From Amorphophallus konjac (lineage: Eukaryota; Streptophyta; Magnoliopsida; Alismatales; Araceae): DNA of 64,000 nt. The notes under the pieces are model-generated. The model did not search any database, was not told the origin of the DNA, and saw only the letters and a list, made by a program, of their open reading frames with translations. Positions 33,806 through 47,400 of this stretch are shown here, one piece after another (positions within the stretch are counted from its first letter, which is position 1; each line of letters begins with the position of its first letter). Both the position numbers and the translations under genes were made by a program. The DNA is taken from the NCBI GenBank assembly GCA_022559845.1, contig CM040118.1:163576331-163640330 (forward strand). Direction: 5' to 3'.

Positions 33806-33921
33806 TGAAACAGATAGCAGATAGATTCAATGCAACAGGAATATTGATGCACTAAAAGCAAATTAGCACCTAAGACTGTAAGATCGGATCTGCAGGTCGC
33901 TGGACCTTCTAAGCAGACACC

Positions 33922-33933
33922 GCTCTGATACCA
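33922..33933 (-). other. C primer binding site
   Basis: The minus strand reads TGGTATCAGAGC, two bases from the LTR. It sets the LTR border at 33936. Confidence 0.9.
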
Positions 33934-33935
33934 AT

Positions 33936-36900
33936 TGTTAGGGTGCTAGGCCCGGATACAGAGGGGGGGTGAATGTATCCCTCTACAAATTATGCCCAAA
34001 TAAAAACTTGGATGTTAGAGATAGACACAGAATAGAACCAATTCGATTCAACTCAAATATAAACACTTGGAGCGCGCCTATTCAAGCATCTAGCGGAATC
34101 AAAGCAAACAATCAAACCACTGCACAAGAGATTTTTAGGTGGTTCGGTCCACAGACCTACATCCACCCCTCACTCCCAACCGGAGTGAGGCTTCCACTAG
34201 CACAAGCTAGAAACCTGCAGACTCAGTCTGCGAACAAGGTGCTGCCACACAGCTTGACCAGGGGAACAATCTCCCCTCTTCCTCCCAACCGGAGGGACAC
34301 CCCAAGTGACTCCCAGCCACTTGGAAACCAGAGACTGAAGTCTCTCTTCCTCCAGACCAGGAGGGAACCCACCAGTGACTTCCAGTCACCAGCAAACCAG
34401 AGGTCGAGGACCTCTCTTTCTCCAGACCAGGAGGGACCCCTGGACTTGCAACCCACAAGCCCAGAACCAAAGATCAGATCTCCCTTCTCCTGAGTCCACA
34501 GGAGGAACCCGACCTCAGTCCAGAGGATCGGAAGTACAAAGGTAATCATAAAATAAAGGAAAACAATAAACGAAAATAACATAGCAATCAAAAGGCTGTA
34601 AAAGATGAAAACACAAATGTGGCTCTCAACGGAGCTGACTGGCCTGGATCTGATCCACGGTCCAGTAGGAACTAGTCTTCAGATGAAGCTTCCTATCTCT
34701 CGATCTCTCTTCTTCTTTCTCTTCCTTTTCTTCTCTGCTTCCTTCTCTCACTCACGAGCTCTCTGTCTTTCTCTTTTTACTTCTGCTGCTTCTCTCACTC
34801 TGCCACTCTTCTTTTTCTTCTTCTGCTCTCTTACTCTCTGTCTTTCTCTGCTCGAGCTTTCTATCTCTCTCTTTCGCTTCTTTCTCTTCTGCTCTTTCTC
34901 TTTTTCTTCTTCTTCTCTGCTCACTGGATCGAGATGGGCTCTCTGCTCTCTACTTTTTCTTTAAGGCTTCTGTATTCGAGCTCCACTACTTGATCTATCT
35001 TCTTCTGAGGAAGAAGGCTAGTATATATAGCAGCAGCCAGGGCATGTGGCCTTCCACATCTCCCGCCCAAGGACTTGGACCACGTGTCACCATCTCAGCT
35101 CCTCGGATCATGTGCCAGGTGCCACCCTCAAATCACGTGTCCAGACGCCTGTAGGTTAATGAAGAGTTCAGTCGAAAAAAGGCACAAGCTGTATAGACTT
35201 CAAATAAAAGCAGCAGTGTATAGACTTGATGATGCAGCGAGCATGCAATGAACAGACTCTACGTTGCAGGCAGACAGCAATGTATAGAGTTGCTACGTGT
35301 AGGCTGGCAGCGCAGTGTACAGACTCTGCGTGCATGCAGTGGGGCGATGTATAGACTTAATGAGATGCAATGCAAACTCTGTACAGACTTGGTCGTGTAA
35401 GGCGACGCAAGCAATGGCTGTATAGACTTTACTCAATGTATGGACTTCATATAAGAAGCCAACGGCTGTACAGACTTAGGCAACCTTCAACTCACTGCGA
35501 TGTACAGACTCTGAAGAACAGCAGCCAATGTATGGACTTGCTCAGCCTGAGGCACTGTATAGACTTCAGCTCAAGGCCAGTGTATGGACTTGATGAGACA
35601 CTCACGAGTGTATAGACTTAGAGTGAGGCATGCAGTGTAACACAGCAACAGACTGTATAGACTTTGGCAAAGGCATGAGACGTTCCCTAAGACGATGAAG
35701 TCTGTATAGACTTTACAGTGAATGGATGCTCAGTGAGACGCAAGTTGAGACGATGCAGTGTACAGACTTCATGTAATGCATGCAGACGTTGAACAATAGA
35801 ATGAATAGACTTTCCACCGACCAATGAGTAGACTTTGCAAGCCTAAGACGCAGCATGAGACGCTGGCTGAGATGGTGATTGAGACGATGCACTGTATAGA
35901 CATGAGCGATGCATATGCTAAGTGAGACGCAATATGAGACGCTCGAATGTACAGACTTGGATGCCTTCGTCAAATGCATGCTACAGTCCAATGCATGGAC
36001 TTAGAAGAATGATGCATGAACAGGCCAGTGTGCAGACTTCATGAATGTGCAAACTTGTCAACGTGATGCACAATGTATAGACCATGCACATGCATGAAGA
36101 GTGTATAGACTTTCAAGATGAAAGGCTGTATAGACTTGAATAAAGAGGCAGCGAATGTATGGACTTCCAATAGAAACGACGGTAAAGCGATCAGTGTATA
36201 GACTTCAAGGGAAACGATGGTAAAATTACCGATGTATAGACTTGAAGGAAAACATAGGTAAAACATCCAATGTACAGACTTCAAAGATGAACAGATGGAT
36301 GTACATACTTGGAAGATCACTGATGGCTGTACAGACTTTGCTTCAATGTATAGACTTGGAAGTTCAACGAAGGAGGCACAGTGCAATGTATGGACTTTGA
36401 AGTTCAGTTGGTGAGTGTACAGACTTCACCAATGAAACACTCACTGTACAGACTTGCTGCCAACCAATGTATAGACTCTGCACAGTAGCTCTGACTGTAC
36501 AGACTTGGTCACAAACTGAACAGACGAATGTGCAGACTTGCTTCCACCGACCAGTGTATAGACTCTACTCATGCAAGCAATGCAGCAGTGTATAGACTTA
36601 ACAGTTATGTGAGCTGTAGTGTATGAACAACCGATGTATAGACTTGGCTATGCGAGCAAGCTACATGATGTGTAGACTTAGAAATGCCTGCAGCTGTGCA
36701 ATGTGCAACCAGTGTATGGACTTGTCGTGCCTACACAGGGCGTTGTACACACTTGCTGCCTGATGCAAATGTGCAGACTCTATAAATGCATATGAATGCT
36801 TTATGCAACAGATAAACAGTCTGAACTGCAAATGCAATGACTCACAGTGTAAGCAGATAAACTGACTGAACATATGAAAGACTGAATGAACATTTGAATG

Positions 36901-37090
36901 ACAGACTGAATATAAGAATGACTGAGTTATGATCTGATAAAATGACTGAATATAGAATGATTGAATAACACCATGGTGACTCACAGTGATTAACTCACAT
37001 TAAAACCAATCATCACAAACCCCTAAAGCCAATCATCAAAACCACAAACCACAGTGGCCAGGGGCACAACAATCTCCCTCTTTCACAACA
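33936..37090 (-). repeat. C 5' LTR
   Basis: Copy of 26002-29156 at the same length with scattered substitutions. TATATATA is at 35022-35029, the purine-rich leader (minus strand) at about 34690-34940, and the motif array at 35186-36780. The sense strand has a few 100-codon open stretches through the array with repeated KSVH/SLYI-type peptides; these come from the motif itself. Confidence 0.9.
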
Positions 37091-38117
37091 CTTTAACTAC
37101 CAAATGCATAAATGTCTGACCAATCAATCTGAGTAAAGCAAGTTCATCAAAATAGGAAGTGCTATAGGAGTCAACACAAAGACAATAGTAAAGTCAACAC
37201 AGTTAACTAAAGTGATGCCAATCATTCAAAACACACAGATTCTTAACAGAGATTATGTCTAGAGGTGTAGTACCCCGATTTATTAAAGAATAAAAATTTT
37301 GAGAAATTAATAACAAATTCCTTAAGAAATAGGATAAGTAAAATTTTCAACAGTTTATAAAAATTTGGAAAAATTAGAATCTTATATTGGATGAAACGTT
37401 AAGAAAAATTATCTTCTACGACCAGCCCAAATAAAATTCGTAAACAAGCCGAATTAGCAGATTAAGGCCTAAAACCACACTTAGCCTAATCGGACCTTAA
37501 AACGCGAAATTCGAGCCCAATACTAAACCAATTAAGCTAAAACCGGATGCAAATGAAAGGCTAGGATTATAGGATCATTTCTCCTCTGGTTAATCTCTGA
37601 AACCCTAACCCTAGGAGGTGTATTTGGCGGCGGAATGGCAGATTGACTTGGTCTCGCATGAATCTCGCACGTCCGCGGTGCAAAGACTCTATCTTCGCGA
37701 TTAGGACTCCCCAGACGCAATTGAACCTATATAATCGAACCTAAGCCACCCTGGAATCATTTAGTTGTTGTGGCGGCTGGAGAGGAGCTCGATCGATGGA
37801 GGATTTCGACGATCATCGGCGGTGTGTACCTAGCGCGATCGGCTTCCCTCTTCTTCCTTCACCCTTCGATTAAGGTAGGTGATAGCAAGCCAAACCTTAA
37901 CTATTATATATCAATAGAAGCGTTGTCCTATCCTCTTTCCATTGATCTAGAAAGTCCAAAATTCTATCTAGTATCCTGCTAGGATTTTGTGTTTTAGTGG
38001 AAGCATGCTAGAACTAGGGTTAACTATGTTCCATCTCGATTTACGTAGGGATTCCAGGCACTGAAACTTAAATTAACCATCCTATCTTGTAAAACTTTTC
38101 ATGCTCGTTCTATTGAC

Positions 38118-38125
38118 TATAAAAG
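38118..38125 (+). promoter_or_regulatory. D 5' LTR TATA box
   Basis: TATAAAAG, conserved at 52226-52233 in the 3' LTR. The upstream run CCTATATAATC near 37727 is an alternative. Position within the LTR is plausible for a U3/R border; no transcript evidence. Confidence 0.45.
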
Positions 38126-39705
38126 CCCTAATTTTCATGCTTTATATTGTTCGTTTTAGTTATTTTGTTAACCCTAGCCAACCCCGCCGGAGACGGGAAG
38201 GGCGAATGGGCGGCGGACTGACCTGACTTGCGCGGCCTCTCGACAGACCGCCCATACTCGATAGGCGGCCTGTTCCTAACTGTCCATGTGTTTTGTCTTC
38301 GGATTGTTTTATAAAATGCACGGTGGAACCCTAACCGCCCTTTTCTCCAAGCAGCCAGTCCCAGACCGTGCACTGTTCCCAGCGGCACATTACAGACCGC
38401 TCATCCCTAGCAGGCCTTCGGACCTGAAAGGGGGTGAACGGCCTGTCGAGCGACCGCTGGGGCACGTGAGTTGCTCTGAACGAAACGCCCAACTATTCAG
38501 AACTATTTTGGTATGACTTATCATAGTAGATTAGTGATTAATTGGTAAGTTAGCAACCCACATGATAACTGAAATTTATTGAAGTGAACAAATTATGAAA
38601 TTTTGCTAGTCTGTCTTCACTTGATTTTGATTCTTCATGGCCTTAGCTTACTTCCATATGTTAAATTCAAACATGATTTCTTAAATGCTATTAGGATTGT
38701 TTGACAGTCGTTCTACTCCGGTAGGATTCACTGACTGCCATACTGGTTTCCGATGATTTGATAACCTCAATTCCTTGTAATGGTTGGGACTCTCCGCGAG
38801 ATATTCCTTCCGTCGGACTAGGACCTTTATTACGGGACCTCTGTAAGCCCCCGCGAGCCTGGGATTCCCACTAGGACGCCGGGCAGGTTGTACTACCAAA
38901 ACCTGAACTTGTTTAGGTGATCGAATTGCTTGGATTACTGTGCTGTGAGTCACGGCTCAATGTGGACTGACTGAGTTTCAACGGTTAGAATCGAACCGTT
39001 TAACTCAATAGACGGCCCATTATGAACCGTGCATTTCCTGGCCGAGTGCCACTTACATTGGTCGATTAACCTTGTTCTATCTTTGACCAAATCATGTTTG
39101 GATCTACCCAGTAAGCCCTAGGCTGACCAGTAGAGAGTAGGCTGGACCCTGGTTCAGTTCTGCCCCACTTATGGTAGCCCGAGCCATTTGGGTAGGTTTC
39201 TAGGTCATTAAGTTAGGCCCAGTTTGAGCGGTCTGACTAAAACCGTCCACATACTAGAACAGATCTTATTGGACCGTTCATCCATTGAGCGGCCCTATAA
39301 GGACCGTTCACCTTGTTCTTGGGCTTCCAATTCTTCTGGTCACGTGCAGCCCAATTCTGAGCGTTCTATCTAGAGCAGCCGAGGATGGACCGTTTATCCT
39401 TGACTTCGGTGAGGCTGATCCTCATCCCGATTCTAAACGGTCCAGTGTAGACCGTGTATAGTTTGAGCGGCCCATTTTAGACCGCGTATCATCCAGAAGT
39501 GATTTTTCCGTGGTTATATGTGTGTGAATCCAAGGACCGATTGGTTCATGATAATTTGAACTTTCTGGTCAAGTATCTCTTTGACTTACCCTTGGAATTC
39601 TCCAAGGTAAGTTCTATATCTTGTCAGATTGGCCATTTAACTTGATTAATGTCTAGACATAACTTGGATCTTGGATCCATTAAATCAATGCCAACGCATC
39701 ATAAG

Positions 39706-42700
39706 TGTTACGCCCCATCGCGGAATATCGGGACGTACAGTCAGAAACAAGCTGGCAAGAGAGAGAATTAATCTAAATATACACAAGTGCTATGAAAAGG
39801 GAATAACTAACTAATCATTAAACAAACCACAACTGATACAATAATCTCAAATCAACTTATTACAACTAGGATAACAACCACTAAACCTCAAAAACATAAC
39901 CGAAACTTAAATACTCTCCAAAGCACCACTAAGAGTAAGATAACACTGCTAACACACTGGAACTGATACACTCAAGACATCACTCCTGCCCTTCCCCATC
40001 GGTAAGCGCGTCACCTGAAAAGCCAGGAAAGGGGGGAAACACAACTATGAGCTGACGCTCAGTAGGAAATAACAGGCAAGTTTACATGATTAACAAGTTA
40101 ATTACATTTTGATATGTCATGCTAAAAAGAAATAAAGACGATAACGATATAAAGAAACAACAGTAATAACAAGATCTTACAAGGTCAATAAATATGTGAT
40201 ATCAAGAATTAACAAGATAACAAGTACAAGAATTTACAACAGGAGATATAACAAGAGACAGTAGTAAAGAATTGGCCAATCAAGCAAGTAAATTAACATC
40301 CATTCAAACACGATCAAGTAACAAGTAACAAGAGATTTTTGTCATAGACGCAACAAGCAAGTCAAGTATTCGGTGCAATGTCCCACCATGTCATTAACAT
40401 CCCATGGGCTCAATAATTTTTCGGACGCTCTCCCCAGGAACAGACCGGGCCCCTATGACGCGATGGCATTGATTTTAATGGGTCCAAAGTCCCACCCGTC
40501 CAGACATTCAGTCAATTTTTAATGGCCAATTAATCAGAGGAATTACTGTCATAAGTACGAGAATTAAGGACTAACATGTCCTTGGATTCAAAACAAAAAC
40601 TCGGTTTATACGGTCACTTCGGTGCCGCATTACAAGAACTGGACCAAAGCTTGGTCCGTGAGGTCAAGAAAGAACGGCTGACAGTGTACCATTCAGGTGT
40701 GTAAGAAATCCATTTTTACTGGGTAATAATGACTAAAACAGCAACTTAACAATCAATTTAATCCTAATTACGAAGTTAATATATCAAGGATTATCCATTA
40801 CCATTTGCATTAAACCAATTTGCCAAATGATGATTCAAGATGATAAGGTAAAGAACAAACTCACACAGGAGTGAAATAGCATATATTAACAGCAATTTAG
40901 TTATACCATTAACCAATACTCATGTGGGTTTCTATTTAACCAATGTATGTGTTGAAATGAAAATGATAAACGGCATGTTTTTACACCATGATAGAACGTA
41001 GGAACCAATGCAAATTGAAATCATAAGGTTTCCTGAATAGGTCACTGGTTCTTCCAGAATGTAATTTTCAATTGGTCTAAGTTAAATGGGTCGATCCCCT
41101 AATGATCCGGATCGATCCTCGGGTCGAAGAACGACAAAAACTGGGTTTCTGGTACATGGGTCGACCCCTGGGGTCGACCCCTGTAAAAACGGGGTCTGCC
41201 AGATGCATGGGTCGACCCCTGGGGTCGACCCCCCATAAATCCTGCAGAATGGGTCGACCCTATGGGTCGACCCCCACATTTTTACCTTATGGGTCGACCC
41301 CATGGGTCGACCCTTGCTGGGTGCTGGATGGGTCGACCCCTGGGGTCGACCCCCACAAAATCCAGCAGCATGGGTCGACCCTTTGGGTCGACCCTCACGC
41401 TGGGCCGAATGGGTCGACCCCTGGGGTCGACCCTCGGGCTGGCCTGGGCTGCCAGGTGATGGGGTCGACCCCTGCAAGCCCAGAACCGACCGGGGCTTCC
41501 GAAAAATGCATAAACTCACCCATTTTGGGTCTAAATGGGTTGGGATCCTAACCACATGGTCTAGGGTTCTTAATATACATACTAGGGTCATAATACAATA
41601 GATTTAAAATACGAATTTCAACAAAAATCAATTAAAACACAACTTAGTCTATGATGAACACAAGAAACCCTAGTTCTTGACATGCCTCTACTAAATCGTA
41701 GATTTCTCTCACTATATGCAATGGAATTTGGGGCTTCTTATATCAAAAGAAAGCTAACTTAATGCTGAATCCAACCATATATGATATGGTTCATGTGGAT
41801 CAGGATTAATACTTCGAAATCAGAAATCAACTCGGATGAACACATCAAAAACTAGGTCTAACATGCTGTTACTACGAGCAGAAATTCTCTAAACATGCTT
41901 CATGAATTTTATGGCTTTCTACTCCTAATGAAAGCTAAAAAGATGCTGATTACATCATATAAGTTAATTAGAGTTTGGCCTGTTAAACCTACCTGAATCG
42001 AAGGTTGAAATAAGATGTTAGAAATGAAGAACGAACTTGCTAACCCTTCACAAAAGCATCGATATCTCTCTAGATACCTGATAAAAATTGGGGCTTTCAC
42101 TCCCACTAGATAGATCTCATCGAGAGGAATAAAATGATGTATTCATGATCAAATTTTGGTTGAGAATTCCTACCTCAATCGATGGAACAAGGAGGAGAGG
42201 AAGGAAGACGACAGCTGCCGACCCACCTCCACAAATCGAGCAAGATCTTCCTAGATCTGAAACTTCAGCGAACCCCACAGCCACCAAATGAAAGTAGACT
42301 TGAAGAGATTTAATTTGATAGCTCATAGAGCCTCTGGAGACTTCGGAGCTGGGAGCAATCGACCCCGCAAGTTAGGTGTTGGAAAACGGCGCCGCCATGG
42401 TTGACTTCATCAAAGGCCGGCTGACACCACGTGTTAGGGTTAGGTTTGTGTCAAATTGATTGAGGGCTATTAATCCTTAGCTCGTGACCGTTCATTTGCC
42501 ACTGATTTGAGCTAATTTGGTTGAGTATTAAGCCCTAATTTTGTGTTTTAAACTAAGGTTAGGTAAGGGTTAAAAAGTGTGCACTTTTGGGTTAAATCTC
42601 CAATTAGATCTAACCACGAATTTTTAATGGCTTAATGACAGAAGATAAAGTTGTTATCTACATCGACCTTAGCATGTTTACTATTTTTATGAATTTTTAC

Positions 42701-42850
42701 AAGGTAGTCAAATTTTCATTTATTCTATTTCTAACGAATTAAATATTAATAAATCCAAAATTCAATTATTAATTCAATAAAAATTCAATTCTTATTTAAT
42801 AAAAGCTTAATAAATATATTGGGCTCAATTAAATAATTCGGGGTCTTACA
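39706..42850 (-). mobile_element. Solo LTR E, related to the D family
   Basis: 3145 bp between TSD copies ATAAG (39701-39705 and 42851-42855). Read on the minus strand it starts TGTAAGACCCCGAATT and ends TATTCCGCGATGGGGCGTAACA-like, close to both ends of the D LTR. It also shares an inner TACTGAGCG...TTTCAGGTGA region (near 40010-40070). No internal region is present, so it is a solo LTR left by LTR-LTR recombination. Confidence 0.88.
41088..41475. repeat. Palindromic GGGTCGACCC array in solo LTR E
   Basis: Seven paired units ATGGGTCGACCC..GGGTCGACC at about 40-bp intervals (41157, 41208, 41250, 41289, 41329, 41370, 41409), flanked by single or degenerate copies at 41088 and 41459. Each 10-bp core is a perfect palindrome and contains the SalI site. 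The period, close to a multiple of three, and the lack of stops leave long open frames on both strands with GSTPGVDP-like repeats; these are probably not genes. Confidence 0.85.
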
Positions 42851-43571
42851 ATAAGGGCCCTGTCTGGTCCTGGGAGGAGCGCCTGAAAAGTACTTGTGCC
42901 CCGGGGAGTATGAATGACATGGTGAGGCATTGCACCGAGTGCATGACTAGCGTGATGTCTGCGATAATAATCTATTACTTGAATCTTTTCTTGACTTGGT
43001 TAGTTCCTGCTTGTTGGCGAATTTCCAGTTATATCATGATCTTGCCTTCTCTTTATATTGTTGTTTCGTCATATCATTATTTCGTTTCGTTACTTATTTT
43101 CTCGCATATAATTGTAATTAATTGGTTAATCACTTAAACTTGCCTGTTATTACCTACTGAGCGTTCGCTCACCTAGTTGTTCCCCCTTTTCAGGTAGCTC
43201 AGGTGAGGATTCGCAGACTGAAGGGGACGGGCAAGAGTGATGGCCATGGAGCGAACCTGTTAGAAGCGCGTGGAGCCCGTCATAGTTGTTTGTGTCTACT
43301 TATGTTTTAGAGTGTGTGGTGGGAGAATTGTAATTCGAAGGTAGCAATTGTAATAGTGTCAAGTGGATGTTAAGTTGAAAGTTTGTATCAGTGGGTTTAT
43401 GTGATTGGAATATGGATTATTTAAATGATTATTTAGTGAATGAAGTTGTTTTTATGTTCATGGTGTTTGTGTTGACCCTTAGCGTCAGCATATCATGTCT
43501 GTAAATCAACATATTATTATTAACTGTTTCTACTGCCAGTCCCGATATTCCGCGTCGGGGCGTGACAGTTT

Positions 43572-43584
43572 GTCAGTATCAGAG
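43572..43584 (+). other. D primer binding site (mutated)
   Basis: CAGTATCAGAGCC lies five bases after the LTR end. It matches the initiator tRNA-Met site TGGTATCAGAGC except at the first bases, which look mutated. Confidence 0.65.
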
Positions 43585-43813
43585 CCTAGGTTTTTAATAT
43601 TCCTAGGTTTTCTAAGTTCTAGGGTTCTAAGTGATGTCGTAGAACCTATAACCCTTGTTATATGTCTAAGAATCCGACCTAGTGAGAATTGGGTAGAGAC
43701 TTGGGTTGAGTTAATAATCTAATTCTGAACTATTCCTTCTAAATGAATCCTAAAGTAATCTATTCTACGTGTAGGATGTTCTAATTGCAGCCGAACGTGT
43801 GCAATGGTGAGAT

Positions 43814-44469
43814 ATGCAACGAACGGTTCAAAGACTTACTCGGGCCTTGCAGCAAGTGGCCCAAGGAGGAGCAGCGAACCACGGAGCTGGCGATCTTCAC
43901 CGAAACTTTCGTGGGATGAATCCCTCGCATTTTGGAGGCTCGACCAAACCTGATGAAGTCAAGCACTGGCTAAAGGAGATGCAGAGGATCTTAGAAGTAA
44001 TGATGTGCAATGACAAGGAGCGTGTTCTTTTAACAACCTTCCATCTAGAACGTGATGCGAGAACGTGGTGGGAGGCAGTGAAAGCTACCCTCGGCGATAG
44101 ACAAGTTTCATGGAAGGAGTTCGAGGATCTCTTTAATGGTAAATATTTTTCTTATAGAGTACAAGAAAAGAAGGCAGTTTAGTTTGCTGCTTTGAAGCAG
44201 CGGAGTCTATCTGTGGCTGAATATGAAGCTCAGTTCTCTCGGTTATCTCGTTATGCCACTCACTTGATATCTACAGAGAAGATGAAGGCCAAGCATTTTC
44301 TCAACGGGCTGAAGTTACATTATATTAACCAATTGGCACCAATGGAAATTCAAACGTATGCGGAGATGGTAAGAAAAGCTCAAGTCTTGGAAGATACCTT
44401 GGAGATGACGGTGAGAATCCGTGGAAAGAATGTTAAGAAGGAACAGCCTACTGGTTCCGGGAGTACCAA
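43814..44469 (+). pseudogene. gag: D gag, N-terminal part
   Basis: Gypsy Gag from MQRTVQRLTRALQQ, with Retrotrans_gag motifs GMNPSHFGGSTKPDEVKHW, TFHLERDARTWWEA, VSWKEFEDLF, SVAEYEAQFSRLSRYA and KAKHFLNGL. An in-frame TAG at 44180-44182 interrupts it; the frame then stays open to solo LTR F, which cuts it at 44470. The linker and nucleocapsid resume at 47612. Confidence 0.88.
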
Positions 44470-47400
44470 TGTCACGCCCCGAGCGCAGAAGGAACCCGGG
44501 GAGAGCGTGACGAGTTTATATCAATCATGTCAATCAGAGCAAGTAGAATTTCTACATCATAACGGAGTGCGCATTAAGACAAGAATTTAAAACATAATCA
44601 ATACTGATACCATTGATAACAACTTAATCCTTTAAACAACGTCATGACTTGACAAGTCTAATCAGGCCCACGGCCTTTAAATATTACAAATTTGAAAATA
44701 ATAAAAGTTCTGACGACAAGACTCCATGAACTAAAGATGACTTGACACAATAAGGCGTAGTGGCATGACGCTTGCAGACTATACGCTCATCACTCTTGCT
44801 CCTGCCCATCCGAGTCCGAGTCAGGGTCCGTATTACCTGAAAAGTTTGGGAAAAGAATTTGATGAGCGAACGCTCAGTAGGAATTATATCTCAAGAACTA
44901 GCAGTTGGTTTAAGTAATTACCTTTTTCAAATGATAATGCAAGTCTATCATGTCAATCATGAAAAATGAAACGCTATGGAATTGAACATGATAATAAGAG
45001 GAAACAACATGTACTGTTGATCCAAGATAGGGGATTTCAAGTATTCGAACGAGTACCAAGTATATCAATAAAGTCTTTCATGTCATGAGATAAAGGCTAT
45101 TAACAAGCAAGTACTTTGCCCATTCCGGGCCACGCAAGTCATGTCAAGTCAATCAAGTCAAGCACGTGAGAGAGAGATAGATAGATAGTGGAGATGTCGT
45201 AGATTCAAGCAAGCACTTCGGTGCAATGCCACACCGCGATCAATATAACTCCCATGGGCACAAGTACTTTCGGGTGCTCCTCCCAGGACCAGATCGGGCC
45301 CTATACGCGCAGGCATTGTTACATGTAATATATAGACAACAACTTTAGTGATAGCCATGGAATTCCAAGAACAAACTCATGTAGGATATCAAAGTAGATT
45401 CGTGGATAGGTTCTACGGAATTCAAGGAAGAACATTAGATGGACAATGATAAAACCAACGAGAACCATGACATGTCGATAACCTGGGTAGAATCGGTACC
45501 TTAACTAGGTAGCCGTGATCACTTGAGTGGATGACTAAACTTGCCACCAATCAAGGTACATGAATTAAGCTGAGAGATTGACCCCATCTATAAGGGACTC
45601 AATCCATAACATTGCCTTAGTGAAATATCATCATTCCACCGACTAGGATTATTCTCTCATGGACCAAGATGGCAACATGAGAGGGCCGGTTTATCACATG
45701 ACGTGGCAATCAAAGGTACAAGGTGTTTAAGGTACAACCAGCTCAGTCGACCTTGAGAGAATCCAAGGCTACGAGGAGACTTACGGAGGTCCCAATGACT
45801 AACTTGCCGGTCCAAAGGAACGGAATGTCCAATGGAGGGCTTGTATGTCACCGAGAGTTGAAGGGGTAATCGGTAAAACGTCGAGAAATGTGGGACTATA
45901 CTCACGGATTGGAATATAGTGCCATATATACATATATATATATAAATATAAATCCATGGTTATGGGAAAAATCATAAAAAAATCAGAAGACAGGAAATTG
46001 GCGCCTTAGCCAATGTCTTTAATTCATTAAGTAGCGCCCTGGTCAGGGGCGTTATTTCACAAATTGAAGACTCTACAAGAGTCGCTAATTCAATAGTTAT
46101 ACATTTCTAAATATATACTTTTATACATTGATTTCTAGTATTATGTAAATGACGCCTGGCCACATGCCCAGTTCTTAGGAAGATAGCGCCCTTGACACTG
46201 GCGTCATTTTCAAAAGAAACGCCATACTTCAAGTCATCATTTCATTTTTTCCAGAATTCCACTATGAACAGTAGCAATTTTTCAATATAATTATTTTTAT
46301 GACAATATGTATATGGATAGGTCAAGAAAAATAGCAGGATTCCAAAACTATATTCATGCATTAAATCAGATAACTGGTTAAATAGATATTAAATTTTTAA
46401 CATGTGTAATTATTAAATCAAATGGGAATTGACGACCGTTTTGATGGGCGTCAAAAAGAATTAGCGCCCTGATGAGGGTCGCTATTTACAAAAAAATTAG
46501 AAAACTTCACCGAAACGCAGCGATAACTATATACATGATATACATATGGTTTAATGAGAACAATATAATCATGATTTATGGTCGTTTGGGCTACGAGACT
46601 TGAGATAACCTACCTTTTAGTGGATTGGAGGGTTTTGGACGAAGAACCGATACTCTGTTTCAAACAGAGTATGTCGATTGCTTGCAGGATGAAGACTTCT
46701 GCAACTTCCTTCACGCAACAGGAGGAAGAGGGTAGCAGGAAGAAGAAGGCACTTCTTCCAGGCTTGTAGGTGGTTGAAGGGAAGAAGCCTCACGCCTTCT
46801 AGCGTCCGGCAGGCAGGAAGAAGAAAGAAGAAGAGGGTGAAGCCTCTTCTTGCACGTCTGCACAGCAGGAGGAAAGAGATGCTCGCCCCTTCACGATGGA
46901 GTCAGCAGGAAGAAGAGGAAGAAGACCTCCTCGCAGTAGGGAAGCATATGATGAAGAATCTCCTCGAACGCAATATCATCAACGAGTTACGTTCGATGGG
47001 GAAAGGTTTTTATAAGGCTTTCAACGTTCTGGAGGGTTCTAATGCTTGGTTATGGAAAGGGTTTGCAATCAAGATTGGCAGGGTTTTAATCCTACCGTGC
47101 ATGATCCTCTCCCTTCCTAGATAGCAGCCGCATGCTTCCATTTTCATATGGAAAACCCTAACACTATCCATGCATCGACCAAGCATGCCTTAATGGTTGC
47201 TCGGTTTCCTTATTTAACTCTCAGCGAAAATGACGTCTGAGACAAGGGTGTGTTTTTCACTAAATAGCGCCTTACTCGAGGGCGTGTTTTCATTAGATAA
47301 CACCTTAACCAAGGTCGTCTTTTACTTTTCTATATTTCACCGCTTTATTTCCAATTTTTCTTGGTATTAATTAGCGCTCATGATAAGGGCGTTATTACTA

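Larger units (their letters stand above)
26002..37090 (-). mobile_element. Pol-less copia element C (long LTRs, gag only)
   Basis: A complete 11,089-bp element with TSD CTTTA (25997-26001 and 37091-37095). Both LTRs span 3155 bp. The 4779-bp internal region has, in sense order, a primer binding site, a UBN2-type gag with many zinc knuckles, and 2.3 kb of non-coding sequence ending in a polypurine tract. No protease, integrase or reverse transcriptase motif is present in any frame. The 3' non-coding features shared with A and B, and the gag ending at the same GPK-x-x-WVP motif, suggest descent from a SIRE-like element by loss of pol. Confidence 0.92.
37266..43567 (+). repeat. D 5' LTR, interrupted by solo LTR E
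   Basis: Pieces 37266-39705 and 42856-43567; ends TGTAGTACCCCG and CGGGGCGTGACA. A TATAAAAG lies at 38118-38125 (another TA-rich run, CCTATATAATC, near 37727). From about 38160 to 39490 the LTR is filled with dispersed quasi-palindromic units of GAGCGGCCC and GGACCGTTCA type. Confidence 0.9.

Noticed and set aside
37096..37265. Isolated 170-bp LTR piece, possibly a separate element
   Set aside because: It continues exactly the LTR sequence cut at 26001 and resumes at 54539; the TSDs of C and D show it is the middle of B LTR2.
41082..41591. 149- to 169-codon frames with GSTPGVDP-like repeats
   Set aside because: They arise from the palindromic tandem repeat, which is stop-free on both strands; there is no initiation context or family match.
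39706..42850. Element E as a part of the D LTR
   Set aside because: The D 3' LTR lacks it and reads through the site; the ATAAG duplication marks an insertion.
42856..43567. Frame 42910-43137 (75 codons, hydrophobic), possible membrane peptide
   Set aside because: It lies in the D LTR, and the other LTR copy (53780-54103) shows no conservation beyond that of the LTR itself.
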